Source of the DNA: Symploca sp. SIO2C1
GTDB lineage: Bacteria > Cyanobacteriota > Cyanobacteriia > Cyanobacteriales > Coleofasciculaceae
Assembly (NCBI GenBank): GCA_010692635.1
Contig: JAAHGL010000042.1
Location: 1 to 46,506, forward strand
Direction: 5' to 3'
Length of the DNA stretch: 46,506 nt
Part shown: one piece after another, positions 43,752-46,506 of the stretch
Position numbering within the stretch: the stretch's first letter is position 1
How the letters are laid out: every line of letters starts with the position of its first letter
Translations under genes and position numbers: made by a program
The notes under the pieces: generated by a model
Told to the model about the DNA's origin: nothing
The model's input: only the letters and a program-made list of their open reading frames with translations
The model's database searches: none

Positions 43752-43783
43752 ATGTTTAGATGTTTGAATGTTTAGATGTTTGG
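43744..43783. repeat. Five tandem 8-bp repeats ATGTTTRR (candidate centromere)
   Basis: The units ATGTCTAA, ATGTTTAG, ATGTTTGA, ATGTTTAG and ATGTTTGG run head to tail from 43744 to 43783, 32 bp upstream of parA. Short tandem repeats of 7-8 bp are bound by RHH partition proteins such as omega of pSM19035. Together with the downstream RHH gene this is a good parC/operator candidate. Confidence 0.72.
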
Positions 43784-43787
43784 TAAA

Positions 43788-43817
43788 ATTGCTCAATCAC
43801 CCTATGTTTTGAGCAAT
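43788..43817 (+). promoter_or_regulatory. Inverted repeat overlapping the parA start
   Basis: ATTGCTCAA (43788-43796) and TTGAGCAAT (43809-43817) form a 9-bp inverted repeat with a 12-nt spacer. The right arm overlaps the ATG of parA. It could be an operator or an RNA hairpin hiding the start. Confidence 0.6.
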
Positions 43818-44409
43818 GATCATTACCGTAGCTAGCTTCAAGGGTGGAGTGGGCAAAAGTACCACAGCCCTGCACCTAGCAGCATACTTACATTCCGATT
43901 CAGAAGCACTCTTGGTAGATGGCGATTTAAATCGGAGCGCCTTGGAATGGGCAAGCCGTGGCAATCTTCCTTTTAAGGTTGTTGATGAAAAGCAGGCAGT
44001 CAAGTTTGCAAGATTATACGAGCATATCGTAATTGACACTCCAGCAAGACCCGCACCTGAGGAGCTGAAGACTATTGCAGAGGGGTGTGACTTACTTGTT
44101 CTCCCAACCAGTCCTGACGCTCTAGCTCTTCAGGCAACCTTACAAATGGTGGACGCACTCAAGAAACTAGAGACAAACTACAAAATTCTACTGACGCTAA
44201 TTCCACCCTACCCCAATCGGTCGGGAGAAGAGGCCAGAAATGCGATCGCTTCTTCAGGTTTACCCTTATTCAAAACGGGTATCCGAAGATTAACAGTGTT
44301 TCAAAAAGCAGCATTAGAAGGCGTACCAGTTAACCAAGTGAAGAGGGATTCTTACGCGGGTGTCGCGTGGCGCTGCTACTCTGAAGTTGGTAAGGAGATT
44401 TTGCCATGA
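43816..44409 (+). CDS. parA: ParA-type partition ATPase, 197 aa
   Basis: It starts MIITVASFKGGVGKSTTALHLAAYL with the deviant Walker A (KGGVGKST), then LLVDGDLNRSALEW (Walker A'), IVIDTPARP (Walker B) and DLLVLPTSPDALAL. The short length (197 aa, no N-terminal HTH) places it with type Ib ParA proteins (ParF-like), which work with a small RHH partner. It would segregate the circular prophage. The RHH gene overlaps its stop by 4 nt. The upstream repeats are the probable centromere. Confidence 0.93.
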   Translation: MIITVASFKGGVGKSTTALHLAAYLHSDSEALLVDGDLNRSALEWASRGNLPFKVVDEKQAVKFARLYEHIVIDTPARPAPEELKTIAEGCDLLVLPTSPDALALQATLQMVDALKKLETNYKILLTLIPPYPNRSGEEARNAIASSGLPLFKTGIRRLTVFQKAALEGVPVNQVKRDSYAGVAWRCYSEVGKEILP

Positions 44410-44645
44410 GTAAGAAGGGTAACCGGTTTAATGACCTGTTTGGTGCAGCTAGACGTACTGAATCAGTACAAACACCACCACCAGACAAAAAGGTAGCCAA
44501 GGGGCAAAATCCCGACTACACAAGAACGACTATCTATTTACCTAAGTCTCTCCATCGGCAGCTCAAGGCAGCGGCTTTGGAGGAGGAAAGGGAAATGAGT
44601 GAGATTGTCACCGAACTGGTCAAACAGTGGCTTTATGAGCGATAG
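44406..44645 (+). CDS. RHH centromere-binding protein (ParG-like), 79 aa
   Basis: A flexible, basic N-terminal 40 residues (KKGNRFNDLFGAARRTESVQTPPPDKKVAKGQ) are followed by the RHH core: strand TRTTIYLPKS, helix one LHRQLKAAALEEER, helix two MSEIVTELVKQWLYE. Disordered tail plus RHH is the layout of ParG and omega proteins, which bind tandem repeats and stimulate the ParA partner. The ATG overlaps the parA stop. Confidence 0.88.
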   Translation: MSKKGNRFNDLFGAARRTESVQTPPPDKKVAKGQNPDYTRTTIYLPKSLHRQLKAAALEEEREMSEIVTELVKQWLYER

Positions 44646-44773
44646 AAGCGTGTAAGCCCCCAGCTCGCTTGTTACTTTCGAGAACGATACTTCTGATAAG
44701 TTAGGCAACCATGCAATAGGGACTGGTTCAGGTGTTCGCATCAATATTGCAATTGAGGTGGGATTATGGAAAG
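44646..44773. other. Spacer between partition and recombinase genes; candidate recombination site
   Basis: 128 bp without a gene. It contains a small inverted motif ACTT-CTGAT-AAGT (44689-44701). A recombination site next to its tyrosine recombinase would be expected here or beyond 45716, but no clear dif- or att-like pair can be defined from this sequence alone. Confidence 0.35.
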
Positions 44774-45715
44774 ATGCAAGACATCCTTTCTGATACCTCC
44801 CTTGCTCTTACTACTGCTGTGCCTTTGACTCGACATCCAGCAGCAGTTTATTTATCGACCTTGGGGAAAGGCTCTCGCTCTACTATGCGGCAATCATTAA
44901 ATGCGATCGCAAGTATGCTCAGTAACGGCGAATGTGATCATCTCACACTGAACTGGGCAGCACTAAAATACGAACACACAGTAGCGGTGCAGGGAGTATT
45001 AATTGAACGGTATGAACCCGCCACTGCCCAAAAGATGATGTGTGCCCTACGGCGAGTACTGAGGGAAGCTCGAAAACTACGATTAATTGAAAACGAGATT
45101 TACGAAGCAGCTGTGGACTTACCTCCTATCAAATCTACTAAAAATCTTAGAGGTCGGGCTCTAAGTCAAGATGAGATTGCTGCACTCCTTGAGGTTTGCC
45201 GGGATGACCCCACTACCCAAGGTATTAGGGATGCTGCCTTGATTGGCATTCTACGCGGTGCTGGATTGAGAAGAGCCGAGGTGGTAAAGCTGAAACTCTC
45301 TGACTTCAAACCAGACACCAGTGCTCTAGAAGTGCGCGGTGGTAAAGGTGGGAAGGACAGAACTGTGTACCTACCAGATGGTGCAATCAGCTTGGTGGAA
45401 GATTGGCTCAAGGTTAGAGGCAATGAACCAGGTTCCCTGCTGTGTCCTATCAGAAAAACAGGAAAAATAGAACTGAGGCAGATGACTCCCCAGGCGGTGT
45501 TGTTGATTGTGCAGAAGAGAGCACAGCAAGCTGGGGTTGAGTCGTTTAGTCCCCATGATTTCAGGAGAACCTTCTGCTCAGATTTGTTGGATGCTGGCAT
45601 TGATATTGTAACGGTGCAGAAGTTAGCGGGTCATGCTTCTCCGGTGACTACTGCTAAATATGATAGGAGGGGTGAGGACGTGAAGCGGAGAGCTGTGCAG
45701 AAGTTGGGATTTTGA
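44774..45715 (+). CDS. Tyrosine recombinase (Xer/phage integrase family), 313 aa
   Basis: The N-terminal SAM-like core-binding domain spans about 20-115 (AVYLSTLGKGSRSTMRQSLNAIASML). The catalytic domain has the first Arg in RGAGLRRAEVVKLKLSD (about 155-171), a Lys in GGKGGKDRTVYLP, HDFRRTF (H-x-x-R, about 260-266), GHASPVTTAKY (His and the Tyr nucleophile) and a short tail. ATG 44774 is preferred, with GGAAAG upstream. Next to parA and an RHH gene it more likely resolves multimers or controls integration of the plasmid form; either role is consistent. Confidence 0.92.
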   Translation: MQDILSDTSLALTTAVPLTRHPAAVYLSTLGKGSRSTMRQSLNAIASMLSNGECDHLTLNWAALKYEHTVAVQGVLIERYEPATAQKMMCALRRVLREARKLRLIENEIYEAAVDLPPIKSTKNLRGRALSQDEIAALLEVCRDDPTTQGIRDAALIGILRGAGLRRAEVVKLKLSDFKPDTSALEVRGGKGGKDRTVYLPDGAISLVEDWLKVRGNEPGSLLCPIRKTGKIELRQMTPQAVLLIVQKRAQQAGVESFSPHDFRRTFCSDLLDAGIDIVTVQKLAGHASPVTTAKYDRRGEDVKRRAVQKLGF

Positions 45716-45721
45716 ATCAAA

Positions 45722-45937
45722 TTAAAATGCATCATCTTCAGCTGCAATGCGTTCTAAATCTTCCATGATAAATTGAGATGTTTTAGGAGAAATACGGCGT
45801 AATTTTGCAAGTAGAGTAAAAATGGGAGATGTTACTTGGGAGACCCCAAGTTTATGCAAGTGTTCTAGTTTATTCATAAAACAATCGTACTCGTATTTGT
45901 CAAGCCTCATCAATTGATACAGCTGTTCTTCATTCAT
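45722..45937 (-). CDS. Small helical protein, 71 aa
   Basis: Helical protein (MNEEQLYQLMRLDKYEYDCFMNKLEHLHKLGVSQVTSPIFTLLAKLRRISPKTSQFIMEDLERIAAEDD), no membrane segment. It is the last gene of the minus-strand operon that crosses the join, 51 bp after the nuclease stop, and converges with the recombinase gene 6 bp away. No family recognised. Confidence 0.6.
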   Translation of the reverse strand: MNEEQLYQLMRLDKYEYDCFMNKLEHLHKLGVSQVTSPIFTLLAKLRRISPKTSQFIMEDLERIAAEDDAF

Positions 45938-45988
45938 TGCCTCTTTAAGCTCCTAGTTTTACTTTTATTATTACTCCTCTAAGCTCAA

Positions 45989-46506
45989 TCAAGGACATTT
46001 ACAGTTAGATTCAATTGTGTTTTCGTAAAATGAGTTAAAAACTTTAGAGCCTTGACTCCAGCTTAAGAGAAAGGAGATAAAGCATAACGTGATAACAGCG
46101 ATTGCTTTCTGTTTCCAAGTCAGTTTGGTTATGCCTTGGTTAAATGAGTCCCAGCAACTTAATAACAGTGATTTTAGTACTTTACCTCCCAAATCTTTGC
46201 ACTGATTGCCTATGTTGCTTATCTCGCCAAGGTATTCGTTTTTACTACAGTTATTCAGAACTGTTGCTGGTGCTGGCACTGGTGATGGAAACCAACGCTC
46301 ATCTTCATTGAGATAAATGATACCCACCTCATTATGAGCTGACAGGTTGATAGCATTTTTACCACTCCAATATTCTTTCTCTGACCAAGGAGCCAATCCT
46401 ATCAATAAAGGTTGCTCTGTTGCTCCTAAAACCTCCGTATAGGCTCTTGCTTGATTAGTTCCAAGTAAAACCCCTTCTCTGTTAATTAGCTTTTTTATCT
46501 CCAGTA
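45989..46506 (-). CDS. PD-(D/E)XK-like nuclease with C-terminal membrane helix, C-terminal part (starts at 313)
   Basis: This is the 3' part of the 244-aa gene that starts at 313 and crosses the circular join; bases 46411-46506 repeat 1-96. From the join it continues PLLIGLAPWSEKEYW, completes the nuclease-like core with a final strand, passes a Pro-rich linker (FPSPVPAPATV) and ends in a membrane helix (residues about 207-223, AIAVITLCFISFLLSW) with a short Cys-containing tail (ESNCKCP). A C-terminal anchor on a nuclease-like domain is unusual and would place it at the inner face of a membrane, if the topology is as drawn. A stand-alone start at TTG 46405 would lack the catalytic motif and is rejected. 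Confidence 0.72.
   Translation of the reverse strand, partial: LEIKKLINREGVLLGTNQARAYTEVLGATEQPLLIGLAPWSEKEYWSGKNAINLSAHNEVGIIYLNEDERWFPSPVPAPATVLNNCSKNEYLGEISNIGNQCKDLGGKVLKSLLLSCWDSFNQGITKLTWKQKAIAVITLCFISFLLSWSQGSKVFNSFYENTIESNCKCP
46411..46506. repeat. Terminal direct repeat, right copy (circular join)
   Basis: Identical to 1-96. It should be removed when the molecule is circularised, giving 46,410 bp. Confidence 0.93.

Noticed and set aside
45166-45600. Minus-strand open frame of 144 codons
   Set aside because: Antisense to the catalytic domain of the tyrosine recombinase, which has all motifs intact.
45989-46405. Stand-alone 138-aa membrane protein starting at TTG 46405
   Set aside because: The frame is open upstream through the circular join to ATG 313 and includes the nuclease motif; the TTG has no ribosome binding site.
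1-46506. tRNA and rRNA genes
   Set aside because: No cloverleaf or conserved TPsiC-like GGTTCGAATCC stretch was noticed by eye; a covariance scan would be needed to exclude them fully.

Overview
The window is best read as a complete circular element of about 46,410 bp from a filamentous-type cyanobacterial host. Its last 96 bases repeat its first 96, and one gene continues in frame across the join. The cyanobacterial origin is suggested by many HIP1 octamers (GCGATCGC, e.g. 4510, 8026, 37480, 44903), heptad tandem repeats in spacers, a PEP-CTERM protein and weak Shine-Dalgarno use. Gene content is that of a temperate contractile-tailed phage maintained as a plasmid (phage-plasmid): a full head gene set, sheath and tube, a lambda-like replication region, and a ParA/RHH partition pair beside a tyrosine recombinase.

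Layout. (1) Across the join (5352 down to 1, then 46410 down to 45722, minus strand) runs a long operon of unrecognised genes: a small HTH protein, several coiled-coil proteins, a 665-aa membrane-anchored coiled-coil protein, and a PD-(D/E)XK-like nuclease with a C-terminal membrane helix. (2) 5480-10695 is an accessory/early region: a tandem RHH-like regulator, an RHH operon with GTGTCCGCA operator-like repeats, an Excalibur-domain secreted protein, small unknowns, an ERF single-strand annealing recombinase and a PEP-CTERM protein. (3) 11046-14335 (minus) holds probable tail fibre/host-contact proteins. (4) 14403-18008 is the control and replication region: two XRE regulators with palindromic operators, an O-like replication protein whose gene contains four exact-period 23-bp iterons (probable origin), and a DnaB-type helicase. 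(5) 18075-22943 has a winged-helix-like protein, an HNH endonuclease and a 1,349-aa protein joining a C5-cytosine methyltransferase, an ASCH-like domain, a Dam-like N6-adenine methyltransferase, a ParB/Srx-like domain and a D12-class N6-adenine methyltransferase. (6) 22971-24756 holds an RHH regulator flanked by two inverted operator copies, a consensus promoter and a structured leader, which probably start the late operon. (7) 24815-43751 is the morphogenesis operon: TerS, TerL, portal fused to a pyrophosphatase-like domain, protease/scaffold, cement, capsid, MuF, a GNAT protein, virion morphogenesis, an inserted regulatory patch with one reverse-strand gene, tail terminator, sheath, tube, a -1 frameshifted tail chaperone, tape measure, gpU and gpD. 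(8) 43744-45715 holds a tandem 8-bp repeat (candidate centromere), parA, an RHH partner and the recombinase.

How it fits together: XRE and RHH repressors with their own palindromes would hold the element as a partitioned episome. Release would fire replication (O-like protein, DnaB, ERF) and the late promoter near 23215. The methyltransferase fusion would modify the DNA, perhaps to match the host pattern. I recognise no lysis genes and no baseplate spike or wedge genes, so the element is either divergent there or defective. The strongest candidates for something undescribed are the triple-methyltransferase fusion and the junction-spanning membrane/nuclease operon.
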